This document shows, in pieces, positions 1 to 11,900 of a stretch of 64,000 nucleotides of DNA. This DNA comes from Shinisaurus crocodilurus (Eukaryota > Chordata > Lepidosauria > Squamata > Shinisauridae), in contig CM037880.1 in NCBI GenBank assembly GCA_021292165.1, positions 224,780,467 to 224,844,466 of the forward strand. The letters are read 5' to 3'. The first letter of the stretch is position 1. Each line of letters begins with the position of its first letter. The position numbers were made by a program, and so were the translations under genes. A model generated the notes under the pieces. That model worked only from the letters and a program-made list of their open reading frames with translations, did no database searches and was not told the origin of the DNA.

Positions 1-1605
1 CACAGGAGGATATACTTTTGCACGAGGGAGCATCAAACCATCTACGGCAGCCCCGCTGCCCCCACCCCATATATCCTGCCAGGGCTCACGCTTCTGCTCA
101 CCTGAGCTGTATGTCTGGACTCTGCATCGGGAGCAAATTTCCTCGGCAGCTTCAGGGGAGACATGCAGGATCAAACAGCCCAGAGGCAGGCAACTCTCAC
201 AGCGGGAAACATTTCTCAGTGGGAGAGCCACTGTGGTGTCATCTGTGCGGAAAGGGGGAAGAGGGCGGCACTGCAATCTCCTACCAGGGGTCCAAGACTT
301 CCCCCCTCCCCCCCACCCCATGCCCCAGCACCAAGCAGGGCACATTTCTAACAGCAATTACACTGAAGATAAGGTAGAAATACCAAGCACTCTTTTAAAA
401 AAACATGCAGTAACGGCCACTGCAACGGTCAAATACTGCCTACTCCTAGGGGTCACATGACCCGGGTGGCGAGTGGGGGAGGTACCATGGGGTCCGGTGA
501 CGACCTGTGCCCCGCATGCGTGGACAGACCGTGGTGGAACTGGCAGTCCCCGTGGTGCGGCACAGGCCTCCCGGTGCTAGGGGGAGGCAGCTCGGGATGC
601 CCAGTGGGGCTGTTCGTCCCTACAGGCCAGAGCGGCTAAAGCTCTGGCCGCTCTGGGCTGCCGTCTCTGTGCGGCCACGGGAGGCACCCTGGGGGACGGC
701 TGCCCCCCGCCCGCTGTCCGCACGGCAGGGCAGCCACGCGCAATAGGGGCTTACCCCTCTACCGCCCATGGTGACTGTACGTGCTTCCCGCACAGGGGCA
801 CCCCCGGCTGGCGTTCGCACGGCACAGGAACCGCAGGGGTCTTCCGCTCCCCCACGGTTCCCATGTCGTGTGCACCGGCCCTTTCGCCACACCTAATGCT
901 GCCGGAGAGCGGGTAACAGACTGAACATGTCTCAGCAATTCTATGCCCTTTGCTGGGTAACCCGGCAGGTTAGTCCTCTTCTGGAGGGATATTCACGGCG
1001 CTGCCCAAAGCTCTAGTGCTTTACGCCCCTGAAGCAAGTGAGCAAATCGGTCTCTCTCAGTAATTTTACACGCGCGGGCACACCAACTGCCAGTGCAGAA
1101 AGCAACTCTTCCGACCACAGTGCTCTGGGGAGGGAGTGTAGGGAGAAAAGAGTGGCTGGCGGCGGGACCAGAAAGTTTGGGGTTACTGACCTGCCAGAGT
1201 CAAGCTGATGTCCTGCCTGGATACCTTCACACGCACACGGGAGAGATTGCCATCAGAGACTACCAACGCTCAGGAGAGAGAGCCATTAGAAATGCACACC
1301 CCCATGTCAAACCCCTTGTAATTCTGCCATGGCTGGGAGGGCAAGGGGAAGGAAGCCAAAGTGCCCGGGATAACAAGCCGTTGGAGGGAGGCCACATGCC
1401 AGTGCACCGGGGGTGGGGGCGCTTTCATCAACACGGCTACCTTTAGACTGGACTGGTTGTTCACCCCCCCCCACCCCCCAGGTAGCTGTAGAAACGCGCA
1501 CTCCATTCTAACAGCGTGAAGCTTACTCAGCCACAGTTACAGAAGGGGACCTCGAAAACCTCTTGGAAAGAGTTTGGTCGGATTTTTTCAAGACCCCCTT
1601 TTTTA
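1..1605. other. 3' flank of the gene, nothing recognised
   Basis: GC-rich unique-looking sequence at 450-900. The short open frames here show no family resemblance and no good splice context. I see no gene. Confidence 0.4.
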
Positions 1606-1608
1606 TTT

Positions 1609-1692
1609 ATAGAATCATAGAATCATAGAAAAGTAGAGTTCGAAGGGGCCTACAAGGCGATCGAGTCCAACCCCCTGCTCAATGCAATTTCC
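1609..1692 (-). mobile_element. CR1 LINE 3' tail
   Basis: AGAATCATAGAATCATAG followed by the aagtagagtt-ggcctacaaggc-gagtccaaccccctgctcaatgca block. This is the CR1 3' UTR end, in reverse orientation, as found at eight other sites in the window. Confidence 0.85.
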
Positions 1693-1739
1693 AGTCCATG
1701 ATGTGTGATGTCAGACCGAGAGAGAGAGAAACTGCCGTT

Positions 1740-2310
1740 TGGATGTGTGCCCCCCCCCCACCCATAGAGCAAGGCTGGCACAAAAGTCCCGCCCATTAAC
1801 AGAAATCCCCTCTGCGAAAGAGACGGGGGGGGGGGCACATCTCAGGAGAGCGGGTGGAGGAGGAGGAGGAGGGGCAGCCAGATGACAGGAGGCCCCCCCC
1901 CCCGGCTCACAGCGAGGAGGTCCGTGTCTAAAGCGAGGTCGGCGGCGGGGCTGGGGAGCAGACGCTCAGCGCCCTTTGCTCATTATTCAAGCACGGGACC
2001 TTGCTGATTGGGGGGGGGGGCGCCTGTAGGTCACGCTCCGCCTGCAGAGCACACTGGGCCAGGTGGGCCCGTGGTCCGGCTCGGCACGAGGGCGCCGCCT
2101 GGGCTCCCACGATCTGCAGCTGCCGTGGGAAACGGCACCGCAGCTTCCGCTCCGGACACACCTAGATAGGGCAGGGGTTATTTCCTACAACACAGCAGCA
2201 TTCGGGCAGAAGTCCTACCAATATAAACTTTGAAATCTTAGCACGGTAGCCTAGCGTTGAAATCCACAAGAGAGGCTTGCTGGATCGGGGTGTGTGTGTG
2301 TGTGTGTGTA
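1740..2310. repeat. G/C homopolymer runs and (GT)n
   Basis: Several runs of 8-10 C or G (about 1750, 1825, 1893, 2012) and a (GT)n tract at about 2289-2309. No gene is seen between them. Confidence 0.6.
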
Positions 2311-2456
2311 CAGTGTACACTGAGTTTTTGCGAAAACGCTCTTGTACTATACAGGCCAGAAGGGCCTTCTGGAGGACTCCAGAGGATGTGGCAAAATGCC
2401 TTCTCTGGCACCTCCCTGGCAGAATTATAGTGCTGCCTAATCTGTAAAATTGTTTC

Positions 2457-2462
2457 TTTATT
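2457..2462 (-). terminator. Poly(A) signal AATAAA
   Basis: AATAAA reads on the minus strand 251 bp past the stop codon of the GTPase gene, a normal distance for a short 3' UTR. Confidence 0.6.
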
Positions 2463-2649
2463 AAAGAAACAAAATTGAGCATTACTTAAATCCGTACCTT
2501 TATAGTCCTACTGCAGTGTGGAAAGAAAACGGAGAAGAAACTGAAGGGGGCATCTGCTTAGGGGCTGTGAAACAGGCAGAGCCATGACCAGTTCAAAGGC
2601 TTGGCCCCCAGGGAGGCCCTGCCCCCCTCCTCCTCCTCCTGGCTGGGAC

Positions 2650-2694
2650 TGAGGGGCCTCCCCCCTCCCCCTCCCCCTCCCCCTCCCCCCCCAC
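2650..2694. repeat. (CTCCCC)n simple repeat in 3' UTR
   Basis: A C-rich hexamer repeat directly downstream of the stop codon of the minus-strand gene, purine-rich in the mRNA. Confidence 0.8.
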
Positions 2695-2712
2695 CCGGCA
2701 AAGGAAGGTCAT

Positions 2713-2924
2713 TTATACCTGGATGGCTGCAACGTGGGGAAGCGGGACTGCTCCAAAGCGGATGTCCAGGAATGTTGCCGAGAAGCTTGTGGGATCCCAA
2801 CCCCGCTGCAGCTCCCTTCCCGCTCTGGGCGGGCTGCCCTCTGTTTGTGCCGGGCTGGGAAGGAGGTACTCGACACAAGAGCGCTTGCAAAGCTTGTCCA
2901 CTTTGGCACAGATGGCCATTAATT
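2713..2924 (-). CDS. NUGGC-like: Exon 23: C-terminal exon with stop
   Basis: The acceptor is gtgtcttttgcag|AATTAA. It encodes [20 protein letters not shown] and then a 50-residue Pro/Gly/Ser-containing tail ending VAAIQV and TAA at 2713-2715. The tail is longer and unlike that of mammalian SLIP-GC. The stop overlaps a possible donor (CAG|GTATAA), so an alternative 3' end by further splicing cannot be excluded. Confidence 0.8.
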
Positions 2925-5900
2925 CTGCAAAAGACACACAAGGAAGCCAACGTGATTTCTCCCAAGCCCCCCCAGACCAGAGCGCTGCTGGAGTGCGTGG
3001 CTGGCAGATCTCCTCCTCGGCCTCCCTCTATTTACGCCCCTGCAAGTGAAGGCTCACTGCAGATACTGAGACCGCAACTCCCAGTGAGCTGGTTTTTGAG
3101 GGGTCAAGCACAGAGCCTTGTCCAGTAAAGAAGAACAGAAGAGCCCTGAGGCTGGATCAGACCGAGGGGGCCCCATCTAGTCCAGCATTCTGTTCACACA
3201 GTGGCCAGCAAGCAGCACACGGGAAACCCACAAGCAGGACATGAGTGCAAAAATTGCCCCCCGCCCATGTTCCCCAGCAACTGGTGTTGTGGAGAGAAGG
3301 AGCCTTTGGGGGGTCCCCACACGCACACTACACACACACACACACCCTCATGTGTGAAGGCTGGGGTGTGTGTGTGTGCGCATAGTTCCTCTTGAATGGG
3401 TGGCGCCTGGAGGTCCGGAGGAGCCAGGCTGAAAGCTTTCATATGTAAATGTAGTTCAAACCCAGTAAGTCATGAGTTCCCTTCCCCCTGCCTGGCCAGG
3501 TGAAGTTCATCTTGATTGGCTAAGAGGCAACAGAGCTACAGGGAGGGGGGGGGAAGGTATATTTCCCAAAGCGTGGGTTTTGGTCTTTGTTCTTTGTTCT
3601 TGGATCGCATGGCTACCCGGCTGTGGTAATGGTGGTAAGCCAAAGACCCCAGGCAGCTCCTGGTGAAATTAGCTGATTGAGGGCTCTAGTGAAAGCATGT
3701 CTTGTGGAGGGCTATCCATCTCGGACCTGCGGGTAGATGGAATAGTCCCCCCCCCCCCCCGGGCGGCAGGGCTGTGCTGGATCTAACCCTTGAAGAGAAT
3801 ACCCTCAGGTAATAGAGTGTATGCCTGAGAGATATTAAGGAATCAGGTTTTATTGTTTTGTAGCTCTATTTCTGTGTACTAAAGTGTCTCTCTCTTTATT
3901 TTGTGTGCTTCTCTCATTTCCCTAATCTTGTTGTTAAATGCTACCAGAATAAACCTTGTCTTGGTTTTACCCCACATGGTGTTTGTGGATTTGCTCTGCT
4001 TGGTTCAGTATCTAAATCCAGGTTACAGAATTAAAGGCGAGACCCTGAACAGAGATTCAAGTAGGGTTGCAGACAGCTGAGGCTGGCAATCTGGTACCTT
4101 GAGATCTCTGGGGGGTCTTGGTTCCTTTGGAGCAGGAAAGCGTGGGGGTGTGGCGGGCCAGCCAGCCCCCCCTTCCTGCACAGGTGTACAGAGGCATTCT
4201 GCCTCCGATACTGGGGGAAGCATACAGCCAATCAGGACTAGTGGCCACCAATGGCCTTCTCCTCCATGAATTTGCCCAATCCCCTTTTAAAGCCATCCAA
4301 ATACCAGGCATATCTAGTCTAGTTTTGAGGGGAAAGGATCGGTGCCTTTGTAGCAGGATACACAGAAGACGCTCCTGCCCCCATGCAAGACTCAAGCCCA
4401 CAACTACTGGGAAGACACAACCAAGTCCCTTGAATCACTCGGTCCCTTAAAGCGCCACTTGCCGCCTTTCCCGTGAAGGGCACCTGCCGCAGCGTAGCTC
4501 ACAAGAAAGAGACCCTTACCTGGAATTATCTTTGCATTCCTCTGGACAGACATCAGCACTGGCTCAAACTGCATCTGCAGGGATTTATTCAGCTCCCAAA
4601 CCAAGCTCTGAAGGCTCACTCGGATGCATTGCTGGAACGAAGCATCACACAGTGGTGGTCGGCACACAAGCGCAGCCCCCCCGACTTCCTTCTGCTGCCA
4701 GCACCGCTCCTAGCCGGGCCAAGCTCACCTCAGCCGAACGGTTCTGCCAGAGCCAAACAAGCATCCGCCGGCGGGCAGCGGGGGACTCAAGCGACAGCTT
4801 CACAGACGCGCCCAGAAAACAGCCAGCCAGAGAAACGGGTCTCTCTGCTCCGCTTAGGACACGTCCTCATTTGATCAGAAGGGGCCTTCCAGCCCCTCCG
4901 CAGCAGCCCTGCCTGCTGCTTCCTCATCCGCTGTTCATCACCCTGGACCGCTTCTCCTCCAGTTCTCAGGAGGGAGCAGGGAACGCTCCCTCCCTCTCAG
5001 CTGATTTTGGTTCCTCCATGACCTACCAGCAGCACAAGGAAGAAGCTGCTAACGCGATGTGTAAAAAGTGTGGCCGCTTGATGCTATACCTGAAATCGGA
5101 GGAATACCAGGTATGCACGGTGCGTACAAGGCCAGGCTTCGGCCGCTGAAACCTCAGGATTTCGGCCAAGAACTAAGACAGAGGACAGATCCAGTCTGGC
5201 AGGCCCAGGGAGAAATGCCGCAAGCTGGGGGGGAAGGGCGCATCTGCTTTGGCTATCTGAGCTGCATCTACTTTGACGAAATGTACACATTTTCAGGTGT
5301 CCTCCTAATGCAGTGTTCTCCAACCTTGGGTCCCCAGATGTGTTTGGCCTACAACTCCCAGCATGGTGGGAGTTGTAGGCCAAACACATCTGGGGACCCA
5401 AGGTTGGAGAATACTGTCCTAATGCGTGGCAACACTAGCATACATACGACAGTGCTTTTATTCTGATTTTTATTCTTATTTTATTCTTATTTTCAGGCTT
5501 GGACCATCTTGGTGAATGTGGAGCCACCTTCTGGCAGCGTGCTGAGCAGCCGTCCTTCCTCCCAACTTGGAAGCTGCAAAGGTGGGGCAGGGATTGTCCC
5601 AGCGGTATTTACAAAAAGCTGACACCACCACTCCCGGGGTGGGAGTAATGCAGGGCCCCCTGCCCCCTCCCCAGTTCCAAAGCTGGCAGGAGGGTGGGAG
5701 TGGCTCAGCAGCTTCCTGGAGCCAGCCGAAGACCACGCGCCCCTGGTTCTTGCCTGGAGCTGTGTGCGAACTCACCTGCAGCTGGTCCAGTTGCTCCTGC
5801 AGCTTCTCCGCGGCAGAATCAAAGACGGCGTCCTTCTCCTTGTGGATGTAGCACTCCATCGTCTCCTTCATCCTCCGGAAATAGCCCGGGCCAGACATTT

Positions 5901-8900
5901 GGGCGCAAGCTACGTCGCAATTGCACAAGTCAGCATGCGCCGCCCTCACAACACACGCCTGTGGCACTCCTCACCCCCTGCTCCCCCTTGCAGCGGCTGT
6001 CGCTGGTGTGCAGCGAGGTTTTCTTCCTTAACCCATCTGGATTATTTTACAATGTCATTTCCTTCCCGTTCACATTTCTCAGACAGTCCCCGCAGCGCAC
6101 GCTCGGGGGGCCCAACCCGAAAGCCAGCCCGGTAGCATTCTCGGCACGGGCTCGATGAGACAATCGTAGCGGCTGCTCAGCAACTTCATTCTGTGTATTT
6201 TAACTGGAGATTTTGAGGCTTCTAATTAGCTTTGCTTAAATAGTATTGTTATCCATCCTAAGCCCTTGGGATGAAGCAGGGTACCAATCTGAAGGAAAGA
6301 GCTAAGAGCTGAAGCCACCTCGGAGCCAGGGCCACCCGGGGCCCGCCTGCTCCCACTACAAGAGAATCTCACAGAGGATCCCAACCCGTGGCCCCTTTGA
6401 AGTTGCTGCTGAAAAGCACGGACGTTCGCCACGAACACCAGCATCATCAAGTAGGCCGCTCAACAAGGTCTGCCACGGACGGCCTTCTCCTTATTCCATC
6501 AGCCAGAGCAGCCAGGCTGGTGGGGACTAGGAAGAGGGCCTTCTCTGTGGCGGCCCCCACATTATGGAACTCCCTCCCTAGTGACCTTCGCCATGCCCCC
6601 TCCATGATGAGCTTCCGCCGTGCATTAAAAACATGGCTGTTCAGGCGGGAATATGGGGTGGGTTAGGTTTTTAATGAGAATTTTTTATATTGTTTTAATT
6701 ATTATATTTTATTGTGTTTTACTGTATTTTAATTGTACATCGCCCAGGGTGGCCGGGTGACCGGCCAGATGGGCGATTGATAAATATAATAAATAAAATA
6801 AATAAATAAATAAAACACGCTCGTGTGGGGACTGCTGCTGTGCGCCCTCATCAAACTCTAAGGCAGCCGAACAAGTCTGCTCGCTTAACTAGAGAGAGGT
6901 GCGCCCCAGAAAGGAAAAGCCAACACCCGTCCCCGCGATCTCCGTTATGGGGGCTTTCTCAAAGGCTCCTCTTCTGATGAACTTGGTGCCTCCGCTCCCC
7001 AACTGACAAACTACAGACAAGATGGTGGGTGGTCTGAAGTCCCGTCAGCCCAAAGCCATCTTCTGGAAGAATCAGGGCATGGATTTGTGCTCCGTGCGGA
7101 GCAGAGACCCGAGTCTCCCAGACCCATCCCGTTCTCGTCTGCAACTCAAGGGCTCTGAATGTAGTAAAGCCAAGGAACTTCCTCAGCGCAGCGTTTGGGT
7201 TTCTATCTAGCACAGCGAAAGCTGAGCTCCCCCCCCCGGCGGCGCGGGAAGAGGGGCAGCCCTCCATTCCCGCAGGGGCGCTCGGCTGCAGCCCTTGGCC
7301 CAGTCACAGTCCCTCTGACAGCCGTGGGCCGGCCCCAGCCGAGCAACAGCGGGTGCGCTTCTACGTGACACATCACCTGCATACGCCGGCTTCATGCCCG
7401 CCTGGATCTCTGGCGTCAGTTCACGGGAGATGTCCCGCTGCCTTCGTTCGATGCGGGCAGTCAGATCCAGGGTGAAGTTGAGTAGCTGAGAAGAGGGGGG
7501 AGCGTTACAAGCCTGCCCGGGGGCCCAACGAGGGCAGCCACTCATACGCACTCACCCCCCCCACCTCTCGCCTAACGGCGCAGCTTCCCCTCAGAGCCCC
7601 GCAGGGGCAGCTCAGAGCGAAGGCATTCCACGGCAGGGAGGGAGCAGCGCCTCCAGCCTCACCCTGGCTCGAGCCGCTTCCATCTGCTGGCCATAAATGG
7701 TTCGTATTGCCCCTGCGATTCTTCCTTGCGTGCTCAGTTTCCTCTTGAGGTCTTTGAAGAAGGATTTCAGCTTATCCAAGATCGCTTTAGCGAAGCCCTC
7801 AAAGGAGTCCTTCAACTTAGTGCTAGGAAAGGGGTCGGGGCGGGGGGGGGAAGGAGGGTGAGAATGGGGGAAAGGCCCAGTGGGCCCAACTACCCCCTAA
7901 CCTTGGCCGTAGCGGCCCGGTGCTCATTCCCGAGAGCATCCGTCACTGCCCGGGTCCCGTTGGCACAGCGCCCAGCGCCCTCTGCGGTCACGGGCGGTCC
8001 GAGCCTCCTCCCTCCTCTCAAGCGCTGCAACACAGCCAGCCCCCCACAACTGGATCAGGGGCAGCATGCCCGTGGGTCCACATCACGCTGCAGCGGAATC
8101 CCAGTAAAGAGGGGTGGGTGGGAGATTCTAAGCACAGTCGGGGCGGGGCGGGGCGGGGGGACGACGACGACCGCTGGCCTCTTCTCCCACCTGTGATTTT
8201 CTCCCCAGGCATTTCCCTCGTTCAGCAGTGAAAAGGGAGCCCTGGTCTTGGAAGCCCCTTGGGAGAAACAGTGGCTGGCAGTGGGGTGGGGGGGAAGCAA
8301 TTCTGGGGGAAGGAAGTCCAGGGGGGCCAAGTGGTCAGCACGCAACCCCCCCCCCGTCTCCCTTTATGGCAGGGCTCTCCAACCTTGGGTCCCCAGATGT
8401 TTTTGGCCTACAACTCCCAGCATGCCCCAGCCAGCAACTGCATGTTCTGTCACTCTTAAGACGCACCCTGCTCGTTACTTCTGCCCCTTGACTGGCAGGG
8501 TGATGACACCCTGCGCGCCGTGGCAGGAGTCAGAGAGCCACCAGGCGACCTATCGCCTCAGTGCCACCCACCCTCCTGAGAATGAGGAGCGCACGCCCAC
8601 ACTTGGCCCGCTCCCTTCACAGCGGGCACGCGCGGCCTGCTTCTACAGAGCCGGAATGTGCCGTTCGGACTGGGGTTCCCTGGCGCCCGGAGCAAAGGGG
8701 AACGTACTTGAAGACCTCATGCCAGGTCAAAGAGATGGCCTTAAGGATTGGGTCTGCGAGACTGCTGTTGAAATCCACACACTGGGATTTTGGAGGGGTG
8801 TAGGCCCCATGGCGGATGCACACAGCGCGGTATGTGGAATGCTGGTAGCCACAAACCTGCCAAGGGAGAACGTGATGGAAAATGAAAACGCAGCCAAAAG

Positions 8901-11900
8901 AGCACACATCCAGGACCCTGGGGTCACAGGCACTCAAAGACAAAGATCAGGCAACCAAGTGAAGTTCACTAACAAGCAAGCATCCTACCGAGGTCACTAC
9001 TTGTGTGTGAGTTACCAAAACAAGTGGATGCAGAGAGGCGCTCCCTGTGGGTGCCTCTCCTTTCCCCTCAAGACTAGGGGAAGCGAGCATTTAAGGTGTT
9101 GGGCGTATTCCAAGAGGAAATTCTTCTGCACGAGCCCAGCATTTCACCAGAAACAGCAGGGCCCACAGAGCTTCAAAATGCTCAATGCCACGGACACAGC
9201 AGGACGTCCATCTTTTAAAATGCTGGCCGACACCAGCTAGTTCTCTTTGCTGTAGTTTTAAGTTTGCTGTCAGGCATTCTTTTGTGGCACACAAGGAATA
9301 CTGGGAGGCAGGCAAAAGGTGGCTGCACTGAGCGTGGAACATGAAAGGTGGGCACGCCAAGAGCAGGTTTCAAAGGAGAGGAAACTGCTTACCGGCAAGC
9401 CCCAGGTTCTGACTATGGCCTCACACTGCTCCTTGGCCTTAGCTGTGCCCTTCCTCAGGCTGGCCAGGAGGAGGACATCAAAGTGGTCCCGGATGTCCTG
9501 GAGGCTGTCATCCATCGCCTCCTGGAGGAGGCCGGGAAGGTCCTGCAAGGACCGATGCACGACTTCCTGGACCTGGGCCCGATGAGAGTTGTCCTAGGAA
9601 CCAAAAATAAGGAGGATGTTGGAAGCAGCTGTCTGTGTGACCTTTTCAGCGCCAGGCGGAGACTCTTGTTCTGTTCCCAAGCACATGACGGGTTCTTTAA
9701 TGCATCAGTTGAATTGTTTATGGTTGTCACCGATGTGTTAATTAATTATTTTGTGTCGGAGGGGGTGTATTTTAGTGGATAATTGTTTTTAGCTGCTTTA
9801 AATTTTGTATGTTTTAATTTTGTTGTAAGTCGCCTTCAGTCTTCTTTGAGAAAGATGTCAAAGAAATTTAAGTGACAGTGACGACAACGAATTCAGCAAG
9901 CAAATGGCCTATAGAGGAGTCCTCTGCAAGCAACAGCCAAGAGGCATCTGTTCTTTTGGAGAAGGAATACAAGTTCTGCACTTGCAATGCAGAAATCTCT
10001 TTAAGTGGTTTAGAAACCACCACACTGTGACCTTTGTTCCTCATTTTTGAGGAACAAAACCATGAACAAAACATGGGTTCTAACTCTGGGTTGCCTCTCC
10101 CCCCAAAACCCACCATTCCGGGCTAGGACATCATGCTAAGCAGCCCAGGGATGGCGTGTCCCTGGGCTGTTTTGCTCAGCAAGAGCGGGCAGGTGGGAGC
10201 CAGGGCGCTCGCTGGATCTCGCTCATTCATGACTACTCGGGGTGTGAACAACCAGGCCATTGAGGCAAGCATCATGACCAAGCCAGGAAACCTACCTTCC
10301 TAATCATCTGCTCCCTTCAGTGGTTCATGCCTTGGTCTCCTCTCGCCTAGACTACTGTAATGCGCTCTACGTGGGGTTACCCTTGAAGACAGTTCGGAAG
10401 CTACAGCTGGTACAGAACGCGGCGGCTCGCCTGGTTCTGTACTTTAGCTGGTGGTTAAAGGCAGCCACCGGCGGGATCATATCACGCCAGTGCTCAAGGA
10501 GCTACACTGGCTACCAGTTGCTTGCTGAGCTGAATTCAAGGTGTTGGTTTTGACCTTTAAAACCCTATACGGCTCCGGTCCAGTCTATCTCAAGGAGCGT
10601 CTCCAGCAACACCAAGTGGGCCGCTCAACAAGATCTGCCACAGACGGCCTTCTCCTTGTCCCTTCAGCCAGAGCAGCTAGACTGGTCGGGACGAGGAAGA
10701 GGGCCTTCTCTGTGGCAGCCCCCGTACTATGGAACTCTCTCCCAAGTGACCTCCGCCATGCCCCCTCTCTGCTGAGCTTCCGCCGCTCACTAAAAACTTG
10801 GTTATTCAGGCGGGAATATGGGGTGGGCTAGGATTTTAAAATTTTATACTGTTTTAATGTATTTTAATGGAGAAAAATGTTTTAATGTATTTTGTTCTGT
10901 TTTATTTTCTGTACATCGCCCAGGGTGGCCGGTTGGCCGGCCAGATGGGCGACAGATAAATGCAAATAATAAATAAATAATAAACACAAATTTTGGGTGG
11001 GTGCAGCACTAATTCCAATACTTGCAAGTTTTTAAGCCACTGAATTCCTGTTAGGTAGGAAGGAGCCTGTGCAAAGCTGACTGACCTCTGCTCTCTGGCT
11101 GCTCAGATAATTCACCATTTGGCTTAGAACACGAGCCAAGTCCCGGATGACCTTCTGCGTTGCTACCATGCTGTGCTTCAAGGCCGTGTCAATGGCAAAC
11201 TTCCTCAAAGCCGGTATTTCTGAGTAAAAGGCAAACGACAGCAGGGTGAAATGTCACAGTGCTTCGGTTTTAATTTATTTATTTTATTAAAAGCTCCATA
11301 AAATACATTTCTCTAGGCATTTTACAATAATGTTAAAAATACAAATAAAATCACAATAAAAATCAACAACATAAAACTACTGCACGTGCCAACACAGCAT
11401 AAAGGTCTCCTTTCCAATTCTCAGACGTTACAGTGGCAACAAAGAGCTCCAAAGAGAGAGAGAGAGCGCACGGTTCCTGACATGTCCTCACCATAGTACA
11501 GTAATACCTTGGATTACAAGTAACTTGGTTTGAGAGCGTTTTGCAAGACAAGCAAATTTTTAAATATTTATTTAATTTTTTTTGACTTGATATACAAGCG
11601 TCGTCTTGCAATACAAGTATTGTAGTACGGTTTAAATTAAAAATCTCTGTACAAATTTTTTGGGGGGGATTTTCTTTTGATATAAGAGTGTTTTGGATTA
11701 CAAGCAAGTTTCCAGAACGAATTATGCTCTCAATCCAAGGCATGACTGTACAAACCTCAATAAGCTTTCTATGGTGTACAGTCCACAGGAAACAGAAAAA
11801 GAGGCTATGATAGCGGAGAATGTAGCAGCGGTAGACCAACTAGAGCGCTGTTCTACAGCAGTGTTCTCCAACCTTGGGTCCCCAGATGTTTTTGTCCTAC

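Noticed and set aside
8248..9240. Plus-strand frame of 330 codons
   Set aside because: It runs antisense over exon 18 and through a half MITE, with no splice signals or family match. It is a shadow of the minus-strand gene.
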